Shown here piece by piece: positions 8,696 through 16,984 of a stretch of 64,000 nt of DNA; the stretch's first letter is position 1; every line of letters starts with the position of its first letter. A program made the translations under genes and the position numbers. The notes under the pieces were generated by a model, which worked only from the letters and a program-made list of their open reading frames with translations, was not told where the DNA came from and ran no database searches. The stretch comes from an uncultured Collinsella sp. (GTDB taxonomy: Bacteria; Actinomycetota; Coriobacteriia; Coriobacteriales; Coriobacteriaceae), in contig CAUBIC010000001.1 in assembly GCA_958435945.1 (NCBI GenBank), positions 310,001 to 374,000 of the forward strand. Reading direction: 5' to 3'.

Positions 8696-9490
8696 TTATG
8701 CGGCGGAGGAGGCGTCGTCCTCGTCCAGGGCGGCGAAGAGCTTCTTGCCGTCGAGGAGACGTGTGGTGACGTTTCTCATTCGGCCAATCTCTACAGTACG
8801 CAACGTGTCATCGGCGCCTCGGGCGTCATAGACCGTTCCCAGCAAATACGAGATGCCGTCTCGTTGCTTGATGGCAAAGGGACGGAGTGTCATCCGTGCT
8901 GCTTCGGTTTCGCCACGTGTCGTGACGCTCGAAATATCAAAACTCACCGTGGTTCCATGGTCGATGGCCTGCTCGACGAGCTCGCACGTGTCGATGCGCT
9001 TGATGGGCGTGCGTGTTGCCTTGGTAGCCTTGCTGCCTGCGCTTGGAACGGGTTCGGGTGTATCGAGGTAGCCGCGAACGTCGGCACTCGCCATGGCAAC
9101 TAAGTGCTGCGCCATGCTCTTGCGGATAGCGATAGGCGTGGAGCGGTTGCGCATGACCATGCCGTGGAGCCGGATGATCTCTTCATCGGTGAGCGGGCGG
9201 GTAAGAAGTTTGTAGCCCACGCCGCGTTTGTACTCAATTTCGTATCCGGCATGGCGAAGCGCGGAGATGGCGGTGTAGATGCTGCGCCGCGCCGCCGAGA
9301 TGGGCATGCGGGCGGGGTCGTCGGGATGGGCGAGGCGCCGGATCAACTCATCGGAAAGCATGGCCTTGTCCTCGCCGGTGTTTTCGCTTAATAGTTGCAG
9401 GATTCGAACGGCGCGATAGGCTGCCATCGAGGCGGCGCCTCTAGTCGTGGTGTCGTAGGTTTCAACAGCGGCTTCGGTCATGGTGTCCAC
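8696..9490 (-). CDS. HTH/WYL-type transcriptional regulator
   Basis: A 264-residue protein. The N-terminal third (YRAVRILQLLSEN, then SAARRSIYTAISALRHAGYE) looks like a winged helix followed by a YafY/DeoR-type turn ending in a basic GVGYKLL. The C-terminal half (TTVSFDISSVT, LRPFAIKQRDGISYLLGTVY) matches the general layout of WYL-domain regulators, which sense small ligands or nucleic acid. It lies between the ABC operon and asnS, all on the minus strand, with no shared operon evidence. Its targets cannot be inferred; autoregulation or control of the ABC importer would be the first guess. The call is by pattern and is moderately secure. Confidence 0.7.
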   Translation of the reverse strand: MDTMTEAAVETYDTTTRGAASMAAYRAVRILQLLSENTGEDKAMLSDELIRRLAHPDDPARMPISAARRSIYTAISALRHAGYEIEYKRGVGYKLLTRPLTDEEIIRLHGMVMRNRSTPIAIRKSMAQHLVAMASADVRGYLDTPEPVPSAGSKATKATRTPIKRIDTCELVEQAIDHGTTVSFDISSVTTRGETEAARMTLRPFAIKQRDGISYLLGTVYDARGADDTLRTVEIGRMRNVTTRLLDGKKLFAALDEDDASSAA

Positions 9491-9598
9491 GTCCTTTCCG
9501 TTTTGGGTGGCGACGGTATGGAGCCTAGAACGTGGGGCTTTCCCAGGGGCGCAGGGCGCTCTGGGCGGTCGGTAGTCGTCGGCAAACGGCGGGTCGAG

Positions 9599-9661
9599 TT
9601 TTCAACAGCCCTGCTCAACTGACCAAAAACTTGCCAGAAGCTTGACGGATGCTGTTGAAAA
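9599..9661. repeat. 11-bp inverted repeat in the asnS / regulator spacer
   Basis: TTTTCAACAGC at 9599-9609 is repeated in inverted form at 9651-9661 (GCTGTTGAAAA). It lies upstream of the WYL regulator start and abuts the T tract of the asnS terminator. It could be an operator pair for the regulator; nothing else supports that. Confidence 0.4.
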
Positions 9662-9693
9662 AAGCGTCTCTCGACCGATGTCGAGAGACGCTT
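9662..9693 (-). terminator. Intrinsic terminator of asnS
   Basis: A perfect 14-bp stem (AAGCGTCTCTCGAC, 9662-9675, with 9680-9693) and a 4-nt loop; on the minus strand it is followed by a run of six T. It begins 46 nt after the asnS stop codon. Confidence 0.88.
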
Positions 9694-9739
9694 ATGCGAT
9701 GAGCGTTGGCGTGTGGCGACGCGAGCTAGCGTCCGACGA

Positions 9740-11143
9740 TCAGAAGTCGGCGTTGCCCACGGTGCGCGGGTGCGGCAGGACGTCGCGGATGTTGCCCACG
9801 CCGGTCAGATACATGACCAAGCGCTCGAAGCCCAGACCGTAGCCGGCGTGCTTGCAGGAACCGTAGCGGCGCAGGTCAAGGTAGTACTTGTACTGCTCGG
9901 GATTCATGCCCAGGTCCTTGATGCGGGCCTCGAGCAGATCCAGGCGCTCCTCGCGCTGGGAGCCGCCGATGATCTCGCCGATACCGGGAACCAGGCAGTC
10001 GGCGGCGGCGACGGTCTTGCCGTCCTCGTTCATGCGCATGTAGAACGCCTTGATCTCGGCCGGGTAGTCGGTCACGAAGGTCGGGCGCTTAAAGTGCTCC
10101 TCGGTCAGGAAGCGCTCGTGCTCGGTCTGCAAGTCGATGCCCCAGCTGACGGGGTAATCAAACTGGTGGCCAGCAGCGACGGCCTGCTCCAGGATCTCGA
10201 CGGCCTCGGTGTAGGTAACGCGGGCAAAGTCGGAGTTGGCGACATGGTCCAGGCGCTCGAGCAGACCCTTGTCCACAAACTTGTTGAGCATATTGAGCTC
10301 GTCGGGGCAGGTTGCCATGACGTCCTTGAGGACATACTTGAGCATGGCCTCGGCGTTGTCCATGTAGTCGTTAAGGTCGGCGAAGGCCATTTCGGGCTCG
10401 ATCATCCAAAACTCGGCGGCGTGGCGCGTGGTGTTGGAGTTTTCAGCGCGGAAGGTGGGGCCAAAGGTGTACACGTCGCCAAAGGCCATGGCAAAGTTCT
10501 CGGCGTTGAGCTGGCCGGACACGGTGAGGCTTGCATGCTTGCCAAAGAAGTCCTGGCTCCAGTCGACCTCGCCGGACTCGGTGAGGGGCGGATTTTTGGG
10601 GTCGAGCGTGGTCACGCGGAACATCTCGCCGGCGCCCTCGCAGTCACTCGTGGTGATGATGGGGGTGTTGACGTAGACAAAGCCCTGCTCCTGGAAGAAG
10701 CGGTGGATGGCGGCAGCCGCGACAGAGCGGATGCGGAACACGGCGCGGAACAGGTTGGTGCGCGGGCGCAGGTGCTGCTGGGTGCGCAGGAACTCGACGG
10801 TTGCGCGCTTCTTCTGCAACGGGTAATCCGGGGCGCTGACGCCCTCGACCTCGATGGAAGTGGCAGAAAGCTCGAAAGGCTGGGGCGCATCGGGGGTCAG
10901 CTTGACGGTGCCGGTGCAGATGAGGGCAGCCGAGACGTTTTGATGGGCGATCTCGTCGTAGTTGTCGAGCGCCTCGCGGTTCATGACGACCTGCAAGTCG
11001 CGGAAGCAGCTGCCGTCGTTGAGCGTAACAAAGCCAAAGTTCTTCATGTCGCGGATGGACTTGACCCAGCCGGCGACGGTGACGGTCTGGCCGCCGAGCG
11101 ACTCGGCATCGGCATAGAGCTGCGCGATTTTGGTGCGGTTCAC
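9740..11143 (-). CDS. asnS: Asparaginyl-tRNA synthetase
   Basis: A class IIb synthetase of 467 residues that charges tRNA-Asn with asparagine in the cytoplasm. An OB-fold anticodon-binding domain comes first (VTVAGWVKSIRDMKNFGFVT), then the catalytic core with motif 2 (TFRAENSNTTRHAAEFWMIE) and motif 3 near the end (YGLGFERLVMYLTGVGNIRD). AsnRS rather than AspRS is supported by TFRAENSNT and the ending VLPHPRTVGNADF. Start choice: an upstream ATG is in frame, but GGGAGG lies 5 nt before the GTG at 11143, giving MNRTKIAQLY. It has its own terminator at 9662-9693. The presence of AsnRS means Asn-tRNA need not be made by transamidation. Confidence 0.96.
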   Translation of the reverse strand: MNRTKIAQLYADAESLGGQTVTVAGWVKSIRDMKNFGFVTLNDGSCFRDLQVVMNREALDNYDEIAHQNVSAALICTGTVKLTPDAPQPFELSATSIEVEGVSAPDYPLQKKRATVEFLRTQQHLRPRTNLFRAVFRIRSVAAAAIHRFFQEQGFVYVNTPIITTSDCEGAGEMFRVTTLDPKNPPLTESGEVDWSQDFFGKHASLTVSGQLNAENFAMAFGDVYTFGPTFRAENSNTTRHAAEFWMIEPEMAFADLNDYMDNAEAMLKYVLKDVMATCPDELNMLNKFVDKGLLERLDHVANSDFARVTYTEAVEILEQAVAAGHQFDYPVSWGIDLQTEHERFLTEEHFKRPTFVTDYPAEIKAFYMRMNEDGKTVAAADCLVPGIGEIIGGSQREERLDLLEARIKDLGMNPEQYKYYLDLRRYGSCKHAGYGLGFERLVMYLTGVGNIRDVLPHPRTVGNADF

Positions 11144-11250
11144 GTATCCTCCCATAACGGTTGAATGATAGTTATCCATACAATTCGATATTCTAGCAGC
11201 TCGGTTCATTTGGGCTATACAGATAAGGCATTGGCGGGATGGTTTTCAAA

Positions 11251-11290
11251 CGAAAAGCGCCCGCGGCCAAATGGTCGCGGGCGCTTTTCG
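11251..11290. terminator. Bidirectional terminator between EIIA gene and asnS
   Basis: An 18-bp stem (CGAAAAGCGCCCGCGGCC with its complement, one G-T pair) at 11251-11268 and 11273-11290, loop aaat. The A/T-rich outer ends give a T tract in both directions. It ends the EIIA transcript. Confidence 0.85.
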
Positions 11291-11323
11291 TGTTGCCTTT
11301 TGGCTGTGTGGCGCGGGGCCTGG

Positions 11324-11887
11324 CTACTTGGTCTTGGCTACCAGCAGCGGGTCGCCCAGCTTGACGAGCGGGTTGCCGCCGATAAGCGTTCCGGACTCGC
11401 CGACATGGTCGATGCTCTTAAGACGATCGAGCTCGGAGACGATGACGGTCACGATGTCCTCGTGGCCAGCGGCCTTAATGGCCTCGCGGTCGAAGCTGAT
11501 GAGCGGCTGGCCTGCCTTGACCACATCGCCCATCTCGACAAAGCGGGCAAAACCCTTGCCGTTCATTTCCACGGTGCCCAGGCCAACATGGATGAACACG
11601 CGAAGACCGTCCTCGGTGATCATGCCAATGGAGTGGTTGGTGACGGTGGTGGCGCCGATGCGGCCGTTGGCGGGCGCATAGATGGTGCCGGTAATGGGCT
11701 CGATGCCATATCCCTGGCCAAGCATGCCCGAGGCGATCGTCTCGTCGGGAACCTCGTTCAGGTTGACGAGCACGCCGTTGACGGGGGCATAGATGACGCC
11801 TTCGCGGGTGGCGAAGCTTGCTGCGGGCGGAACGGACGCCTCGCCGGTCGAGGTGAAGGTGGACTTAAGCGAATCGAGCAGACCCAT
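11324..11887 (-). CDS. PTS glucose-type EIIA protein
   Basis: A 187-residue stand-alone EIIA of the Glc/Crr family. It accepts phosphate from HPr on His and passes it to a membrane EIIBC; free EIIA can also signal carbon status. Motifs: APVNGVLVNLNEVPDETIAS, then NHSIGMITEDGLRVFIHVGL, containing the family phosphohistidine (VFIHVG) and its partner His (TNHS). An in-frame ATG 27 codons upstream is rejected because AAGTTGGAGG precedes the ATG at 11887 (MGLLDSLKS). No EIIB or EIIC lies next to it; an orphan EIIC of the glucoside family occurs at 51.8 kb. A perfect palindrome lies 48 nt upstream. Confidence 0.92.
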   Translation of the reverse strand: MGLLDSLKSTFTSTGEASVPPAASFATREGVIYAPVNGVLVNLNEVPDETIASGMLGQGYGIEPITGTIYAPANGRIGATTVTNHSIGMITEDGLRVFIHVGLGTVEMNGKGFARFVEMGDVVKAGQPLISFDREAIKAAGHEDIVTVIVSELDRLKSIDHVGESGTLIGGNPLVKLGDPLLVAKTK

Positions 11888-11934
11888 AGTTGCCTCCAAC
11901 TTAAATAGGCGCATATCGCGCGTTTGGTTTGCCG

Positions 11935-11944
11935 GAAACGTTTC
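11935..11944. promoter_or_regulatory. Palindrome GAAACGTTTC upstream of EIIA gene (cre-like)
   Basis: A perfect 10-bp palindrome within gccgGAAACGTTTCatat, about 50 nt ahead of the EIIA start. It resembles catabolite-responsive or other LacI-family operators, whose usual core also pairs around a central CG. Binding is inferred from shape and position only. Confidence 0.4.
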
Positions 11945-12131
11945 ATATGTGTTTCGCGGCTTGGTCAACGCCCCCTATTCTACGCTGCTCAGCGATACCT
12001 CTGAGCTGGGATTATGTGATATATCAGTTGAAGGGAAACTTATTGCTGGCGTGTTTCTGCGCCATGAGTTCAAGTGGGGTACGCTTGAAGGCGAAAAACA
12101 AGGGCGCTTAATTTGCGCGAAGGGAGCACAT

Positions 12132-13034
12132 ATGATTGTCGAGAACCATGCGCTGTGGGGCGAGGAGCCGACCGAGGAATATCCGGCGACGTTTACGTAT
12201 CTGGGCGCCGAGCCGCTCCCCGACAAGCCCAATGGCCGCCGCCCCGCGGTGATCATTTGTGGCGGGGGCGGGTTTACACATATCGCTCCGCACGAGCAGG
12301 ACCCGGTGGCGTTTGCATTTTTGGACCGCGGCTACCAGGCCTTTGTGCTCAACTATGTGACGAGCGGCGCGGGCGATGTGAGCTTTCCGCACCCGCAGGC
12401 AGATCTTGCCAAGATGGTCGCCACGGTGCGCACGAATGCCGACGAGTGGCATGTCGATCCCAAGCGCGTGTGCGTCGTGGGATTCTCGGCTGGCGGCATG
12501 ATTTGCGCCTCGCTGGCAACACAGTGGAAGACCGGCCCCTTCGCGGGCCTGGCAGGGGCGCGTCCGGACGACATTCGTCCCGATGCCGTGGTGCTGGGTT
12601 ATCCGCTGCTCGACTTTGCCTATGTGCGTGACATGCAGACGCGCGATCCGCGCATTGACTTGCGTGTGCCCAAGACGGGCGGCAAGATGGGGCGCGATCT
12701 GCTCAACGACTACCTGTCGATGGTGACGGGTGGCGAGGCAACTGACGAGCATCTGGCCGACATCTGCCCCACCACGCATGTTTCGCGCCAGATGCCACCG
12801 ACCTTTGTGTGGGGCGTGTCCGACGACAAGACGGCACCGATCGCGCAGGTCTACCCGTTTGCGCAGCGCATGGCCGAGGAGGGCGTTGCATGCGAGATGC
12901 ACGTCTTCGACCAGGGTGGTCACGGCCTTTCGCTCGGCAACGCCAACACCGCGGTCGACAACGAGGACAAGCAGGTGGCTGTCCGTCCTTGGATTCGCTT
13001 AGCCTTCCGCTTCCTGGAGCGCCATGGGTTTTAG
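12132..13034 (+). CDS. Alpha/beta hydrolase (acetylesterase / BD-FAE-like)
   Basis: A 300-residue cytoplasmic hydrolase with no signal peptide. The oxyanion-type loop VIICGGGGFTHI sits near residue 40, the nucleophile elbow is GFSAGG near residue 115, the acid is probably in GVSDDKTAPI and the His in DQGGHGLSLG. This order fits the Axe/BD-FAE group of short-chain esterases, which remove acetyl or similar groups from sugars. The reading frame stays open upstream, but AAGGGAG 6 nt before the ATG at 12132 sets the start; the upstream part overlaps the EIIA promoter in antisense. The neighbour is an EIIA gene, so a link with sugar use is plausible but not shown. Confidence 0.85.
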   Translation: MIVENHALWGEEPTEEYPATFTYLGAEPLPDKPNGRRPAVIICGGGGFTHIAPHEQDPVAFAFLDRGYQAFVLNYVTSGAGDVSFPHPQADLAKMVATVRTNADEWHVDPKRVCVVGFSAGGMICASLATQWKTGPFAGLAGARPDDIRPDAVVLGYPLLDFAYVRDMQTRDPRIDLRVPKTGGKMGRDLLNDYLSMVTGGEATDEHLADICPTTHVSRQMPPTFVWGVSDDKTAPIAQVYPFAQRMAEEGVACEMHVFDQGGHGLSLGNANTAVDNEDKQVAVRPWIRLAFRFLERHGF

Positions 13035-13280
13035 TTACGGCGTTTTACCACACGCCGCAACCACTTGACGCTGCGAGCCCGCCAGGGCGGCAATCTGCCT
13101 TTCAACTTCGGCGGCATGACCAGAAGGTCAATGCCGCCTCGTTTCAAGGCACCTTGCTCGCTCTGATGGGCTTTCGCTGTCGTTGCCAAAAGAATGATCC
13201 CTTGGGGACGGAGGAAAACGGATCAGTTTGGGCGGTGCTGGCGCCAAGGTTTAAGACCGACGTTGTCCCTTGTTGCTTCC
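13035..13280. other. Non-coding spacer with hairpin and decayed repeat
   Basis: No credible gene. A hairpin (GGCGGCATGACC at 13110-13121 with 13126-13138, one bulged A) probably ends the hydrolase transcript. Further on, TGATCC (13195-13200) and GGATCA (13220-13225) flank a GGGGACGG core, the same plan as the GGGACAGG hairpin family but with other arms, so it may be a diverged relative. Confidence 0.5.
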
Positions 13281-13931
13281 CTACCAGACGGTGAACTGGG
13301 CGTTTTCTGTGTTCCAATGGACATCGCGCACGTAGTCGCGCACGCCCGTCGCATCTCGTGCTTCGAACAACTCAAGAATATGGGCATGTTCGTTGTTGGC
13401 TTTATTGAGCAGTTTGCATGCCGTCTCCTGGTCGACAGTCTCGTAATCGCGCTTGATAAAGCAGCGCTCGAGCTGCGAGATCATATCGCGCAGACGGTCG
13501 TTGCCGCAGCGGTTGAAGTACGTCAGATGAAAGTCTCGCTGAATGTCGTCGTACTTTCGGATGAGACCGCCTTGGATCGCGAGGTCCATAGAGCCGACGA
13601 GAAATTTCAGCTGCGTAATGTCATCGTCGGTTAGGTTCGGACAGGAGAGATATGCGGCCTGCCCGTCGAGCGGTCCCATAATCTCAAAGACTTCAACGGC
13701 GTTTTGCTGATCGAACCCACGGACGCGGAATCCGCGGCGGGGGAGATTGTCCAGGTAGCCATCGCTTGCCAGCTGGATGAGCGCTTCGCGGACCGGCGTG
13801 CGCGACACGCCCATGGCATCGCAGATCGTCTGCTCGCTCAGCCGGTCGCCGGCGGACAACTCGCCGGCGTCAATACGGCTCGAAATATAGTCGTATACGT
13901 GGTCCTTCAGGGGCCTTCTGAGCGTTTCCAT
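13281..13931 (-). CDS. GntR-family transcriptional regulator, FCD subfamily
   Basis: A 216-residue regulator. The N-terminal winged helix has the GntR signature (LSAGDRLSEQTICDAMGVSR, then TPVREALIQLASDGYL), followed by NLPRRGFRV. The C-terminal all-helical FCD domain carries the usual metal or ligand residues (DIQRDFHLTYFNRCGNDRL, ending near HAHILE). It is divergent from the dimethylargininase-like/APC operon, and the spacer holds a perfect TATTGTATACAATA palindrome of the kind FCD regulators bind. It most likely represses that operon and itself and responds to an amino-acid-related ligand; the ligand is inferred from context only. Confidence 0.9.
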   Translation of the reverse strand: METLRRPLKDHVYDYISSRIDAGELSAGDRLSEQTICDAMGVSRTPVREALIQLASDGYLDNLPRRGFRVRGFDQQNAVEVFEIMGPLDGQAAYLSCPNLTDDDITQLKFLVGSMDLAIQGGLIRKYDDIQRDFHLTYFNRCGNDRLRDMISQLERCFIKRDYETVDQETACKLLNKANNEHAHILELFEARDATGVRDYVRDVHWNTENAQFTVW

Positions 13932-14076
13932 GAGCTTACGTTCCTTAACTGTATATTTCTAAAAATAAATACGTTTCGCTTGAATAGCTCAATTGAATTA
14001 TAGAACGACCAGCTAAATCGTGCTACTTTGCGCCGATACGTAAGAATACGCTTACCGATGAATATCTACCGTTCAG

Positions 14077-14090
14077 TATTGTATACAATA
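14077..14090. promoter_or_regulatory. Operator palindrome for the GntR/FCD regulator
   Basis: TATTGTATACAATA is a perfect 14-bp palindrome in the 255-nt divergent spacer, 97 nt before the hydrolase start. The TTGTATACAA core is typical of FCD-type GntR sites. The surrounding sequence is AT-rich, as expected of overlapping divergent promoters. Confidence 0.7.
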
Positions 14091-14186
14091 TACAAAACAG
14101 GAAAACCGCACTAAGATAAAGCCATCGAAAGGAAGGCGGGCGCGAAGAAGTCCCGCTCTCTGCTAAGAGATCCAAGGAGGATCATC

Positions 14187-14963
14187 ATGACCAAGTTCAG
14201 CCACGTCATCATCCGCCGCCCCGGCAAGTCCCTGAGCAATGGCATCACGAGTGCCCCCGAGCTTGGCCAGCCCATCTACGAGCGCGCCATCGAGGAGCAC
14301 TACGATTACGAGCATGCGCTCGAGCAGTGCGGCGTGGATGTCTCGGTGCTGCCGGCACTCGAGCAGTATCCTGACAGCTGCTTCGTCGAAGATCCGGCCG
14401 TTATCACTCGCTGCGGCGCCATCATTACCAACCCCGGCGCCGATAGCCGCAACGGCGAGAAGGACGAGATCGAGCCGGCCGTCCGTCGCTTCTTTGACGA
14501 CGAGCATGTCAAGCACATCGTTTCTCCGGGCACGCTCGACGGCGGCGACGTCATGATGGTCGGCGACCATTTCTACGTCGGTCGCTCCGCTCGCACCAAC
14601 GAAGAGGGCATCCGCCAGTTCTGCGAGATTCTCGAGGGCTGGGGCCTCGAGGGTTCCGAGGTTCCGCTGGAGGAGGTCCTGCACCTCAAGACGGGCGTCA
14701 ACTACATCGAGGACAACAACATGCTCGTCTCCGGTGAGTTTATCGATAAACCCGACTTTGCCCAGTACAACAAGATCGTCGTGCCCGAGGACGAGGCTTA
14801 CGGCGCCAACTGCATCTGGGTCAACGGTACGGTCATCGTCGCCGAGGGCTATCCGACCGTGCTCAAGGCCGTGCAGGATCTGGGCTACAAGACGCTCGTC
14901 GTCGATACCTCCGAGTATCGCAAGGTCGACGGTGGCCTTTCTTGCCTGTCGCTGCGCTTCTAA
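14187..14963 (+). CDS. Dimethylargininase-like amidinohydrolase (DDAH family)
   Basis: A 258-residue member of the pentein fold. DDAH enzymes hydrolyse N-methylated arginines to citrulline and methylamines through a covalent Cys adduct. Visible family signs: YPDSCFVEDPAV near residue 61 (substrate guanidino contacts), GTLDGGDV near 116, His166 in LHLKTGVNY and the nucleophile Cys253 in the C-terminal GGLSCLSLRF. The length fits DDAH (about 255) and is too short for arginine deiminase (about 410). AAGGAGG precedes the ATG. It is followed by an APC antiporter gene and faces a GntR regulator, so uptake and hydrolysis of a modified arginine is the likely pathway. Agmatine or arginine as substrate cannot be excluded. 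Confidence 0.85.
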   Translation: MTKFSHVIIRRPGKSLSNGITSAPELGQPIYERAIEEHYDYEHALEQCGVDVSVLPALEQYPDSCFVEDPAVITRCGAIITNPGADSRNGEKDEIEPAVRRFFDDEHVKHIVSPGTLDGGDVMMVGDHFYVGRSARTNEEGIRQFCEILEGWGLEGSEVPLEEVLHLKTGVNYIEDNNMLVSGEFIDKPDFAQYNKIVVPEDEAYGANCIWVNGTVIVAEGYPTVLKAVQDLGYKTLVVDTSEYRKVDGGLSCLSLRF

Positions 14964-14998
14964 CGCGATGGCTGTAACAGTCTGATGATCGCTTGACC

Positions 14999-15035
14999 GA
15001 TGGCCCGGCACCCGATTCGGGACGTCCGGGTCATC
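14999..15035 (+). terminator. Stem-loop between hydrolase and antiporter genes
   Basis: GATGGCCCGG (14999-15008) pairs with CCGGGTCATC (15026-15035), one G-T pair, followed by TTTCG. It sits inside the two-gene unit and may cause partial termination. Confidence 0.5.
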
Positions 15036-15072
15036 TTTCGTTCGATCACATGATGAAGGGGGTGCACATACA

Positions 15073-16536
15073 ATGGCCTCTAAAGCTCAAAACGACGAGA
15101 TTATCGACCCTAATGGCCTCGATCTCTTTCGTCTGACCATGATGGTCATTACCGCCAGTATTTGTGGCGGCATCTTTTCGCTTGCCGGCGATATGGCAGC
15201 AGGCGGGGCAAATACCGGTGCGGTTATCGTCTCGTGGGGAATTTGCTTTATTGGCGTCTTTGCGCTGATGATGGTGTTCAACGGTTTGTCTCAGGCCCGT
15301 CCCGACCTGACCGGCGGCATCTATGCATACGCTGCGGCCGGTTTTGGCGATTACATTGGATTCAACTCCGCCTGGGGCTACTGGATCAGCGCATGTCTTT
15401 CCAACGTGAGCTTTGCGCTCTTGCTGTTTAGCGCGCTGGGCTATTTCTTCCCTGCGTTTGGCGCGGGTAACAACCTGCTTTCCATCGTCTGCGCCAGCGT
15501 GTTTTTGTGGTTCCTTACCGTCCTTGTGCTTCGTGGCGTTAAGGAGGCTGCGGGCATTAACACGATCGTCACGTTGGCGAAGCTGGTGCCGCTGGGGCTC
15601 TTTGTGCTGAGTATCGTGCTCCTGGGTAAGTTCAACGTCGATATCTTTATGGACAACTTCTGGGGAGAGCCGGCCGGTCCTGGCTTTGGCGAGCAGGTTG
15701 TCTCGACCATGATCGCCCTTGTCTGGGTCTTCACGGGCATCGAGGGCGCTGTCGTTATCTCGGGCCGTGCAAAGTACGTGCGTGACGTCGGCCGCTCGAC
15801 GGCGCTCGGATTTGCGGCTGTATTTACGCTGTATCTGATCATCTCGATGCTGTCACTCGGCATTATGCCGCGCGAGGAGATGGCGCAGCTCGCAACGCCC
15901 TCCATGGCGGGAATTCTCGAGTGCGCAATCGGTCCGGTTGGCGCTGCCATCGTAAACCTTGGCGTTATCCTTTCGCTGGTTGGCGCGCTGCTAGGCTATG
16001 TCATCATTGCGTCCGAGACGCCGTTCGAGGCAGCACGCCAGGGATCCTTCCCTCTGGCGTTTGCCAAGACGAACAAGCACGACGCCCCGGTGGTAACGGT
16101 TCTCGTGAGCTCCGGCATCACGCAACTCTTCTTGATCGTGTCGTATGTGGCGGCGAGCACCTACCAGTTCTTCTACAGCTGCGCAGTCAATACGATCCTA
16201 GTTCCGTACGTGTGCTCGGCAGCCTATTACATGGTGATCGGCTGGAAGAACGAGCATCTGGACGGGCCGCATGCGCCAAGCGTCGGCAAGGCGCGCTTCT
16301 TCGGTACGCTCGGCTTCATCTACACATTGTTCCTGGTGTGGTCGACGGGTCTTCAGGGCGTTATGATCACGACGATCCTTTTTGCTCCGGCCATTCCCGT
16401 CTATATGTTGGGCGAGCGAGGTCGCGGTAAGCCGGTGCTTCCGCACCTGCACGACAAGCTGATCGCAGCGGTGGTCATTGTCGTGGCAATCATTTCGCTG
16501 TATCTGCACTTTGCCGGCATTGCGCCGATTGTCTAA
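15073..16536 (+). CDS. APC-superfamily basic amino acid antiporter (ArcD/APA type)
   Basis: A 487-residue membrane protein with about 12-13 predicted membrane segments. The first segment holds the APC substrate motif (SICGGIFSLAGDMAAGG) and segment 6 has FTGIEGAVVISGRA, as in arginine:ornithine and arginine:agmatine antiporters. GGTGCACATACA precedes the ATG. Co-location with the DDAH-like gene suggests exchange of a modified arginine for citrulline, ornithine or a similar product; direction and substrate are inferences. No other arginine deiminase pathway gene (arcA, arcB, arcC) is nearby, so the unit does not look like a standard ADI operon. Confidence 0.88.
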   Translation: MASKAQNDEIIDPNGLDLFRLTMMVITASICGGIFSLAGDMAAGGANTGAVIVSWGICFIGVFALMMVFNGLSQARPDLTGGIYAYAAAGFGDYIGFNSAWGYWISACLSNVSFALLLFSALGYFFPAFGAGNNLLSIVCASVFLWFLTVLVLRGVKEAAGINTIVTLAKLVPLGLFVLSIVLLGKFNVDIFMDNFWGEPAGPGFGEQVVSTMIALVWVFTGIEGAVVISGRAKYVRDVGRSTALGFAAVFTLYLIISMLSLGIMPREEMAQLATPSMAGILECAIGPVGAAIVNLGVILSLVGALLGYVIIASETPFEAARQGSFPLAFAKTNKHDAPVVTVLVSSGITQLFLIVSYVAASTYQFFYSCAVNTILVPYVCSAAYYMVIGWKNEHLDGPHAPSVGKARFFGTLGFIYTLFLVWSTGLQGVMITTILFAPAIPVYMLGERGRGKPVLPHLHDKLIAAVVIVVAIISLYLHFAGIAPIV

Positions 16537-16865
16537 GGCTGTGGCGAGTTTCATTGCTTGGTAAGCCGGCGGGCATCGCGTATCGGTGCTACTTGGCATT
16601 CCATAGCTGATGTGGGTCTCTATAACGTGCCTTTGTGAGCGCCCACCAAGCCCGCGCAGGTGACATTTGTTGCCAGCGCGGGTCTTTGCTGTTGCGGCGA
16701 AATGCTGCCGGCAGCTGGGGACGTTCCTGTTGTGCCGGCGCCTTGGGACACTCCTTGGTTGTTTTGCATGCGACGAAGGGAATGGATCATTTTGTCGAGG
16801 GGGCGGGCGGCTTTCGGTCCTCGGGGAAACCACGGCCCGGAATCCCCCTTGCACCAATCTGTCGA
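16537..16865. other. Spacer without a recognised gene
   Basis: No ORF here has family resemblance. A short stem (CCCGCGC near 16651 with GCGCGGG near 16676) followed by T-rich sequence could end the antiporter transcript. Motifs such as GGGGACG and GGATCATTTTG echo those in the 13.2 kb spacer, suggesting decayed repeats. The rest is featureless up to the feoAB promoter. Confidence 0.4.
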
Positions 16866-16895
16866 TTGAACATCGGTGTGTGTTCGCGCTATCAT
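16866..16895 (+). promoter_or_regulatory. Promoter of feoAB
   Basis: TTGAAC (16866-16871), 18-nt spacer, TATCAT (16890-16895). Initiation would fall at about 16902, just ahead of the tandem operator, which is an effective place for repression. Confidence 0.6.
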
Positions 16896-16909
16896 GCATG
16901 GTTAAAATT

Positions 16910-16943
16910 GGTTAGCCGTGGCAAACGGTTAGCCATGGTAAAC
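16910..16943 (+). promoter_or_regulatory. Tandem 17-bp operator, probable iron (DtxR/IdeR-type) site
   Basis: Two abutting copies of GGTTAGCCRTGGYAAAC (16910-16926 and 16927-16943). Each has dyad symmetry about the central RT (GTT...GCC/GGY...AAC), and a partial third half site (GCATGGTTAAA) lies just upstream. The GGTTAGCC half is typical of DtxR/IdeR sites, and the gene downstream is ferrous iron uptake. Which regulator binds is inferred. Confidence 0.65.
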
Positions 16944-16984
16944 AAAATGCAACGCCCTGTGGGCGCCGGGGGAGGAACACGGAC

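Noticed and set aside
9390..9420. TGCAGGATTCGAAC resembling the T arm of a tRNA on the minus strand
   Set aside because: It lies within the coding sequence of the WYL-type regulator and no acceptor or anticodon stem can be built around it.
11793..12131. N-terminal extension of the alpha/beta hydrolase by an open frame
   Set aside because: It overlaps the EIIA gene and its promoter in antisense; a good ribosome binding site marks the ATG at 12132.
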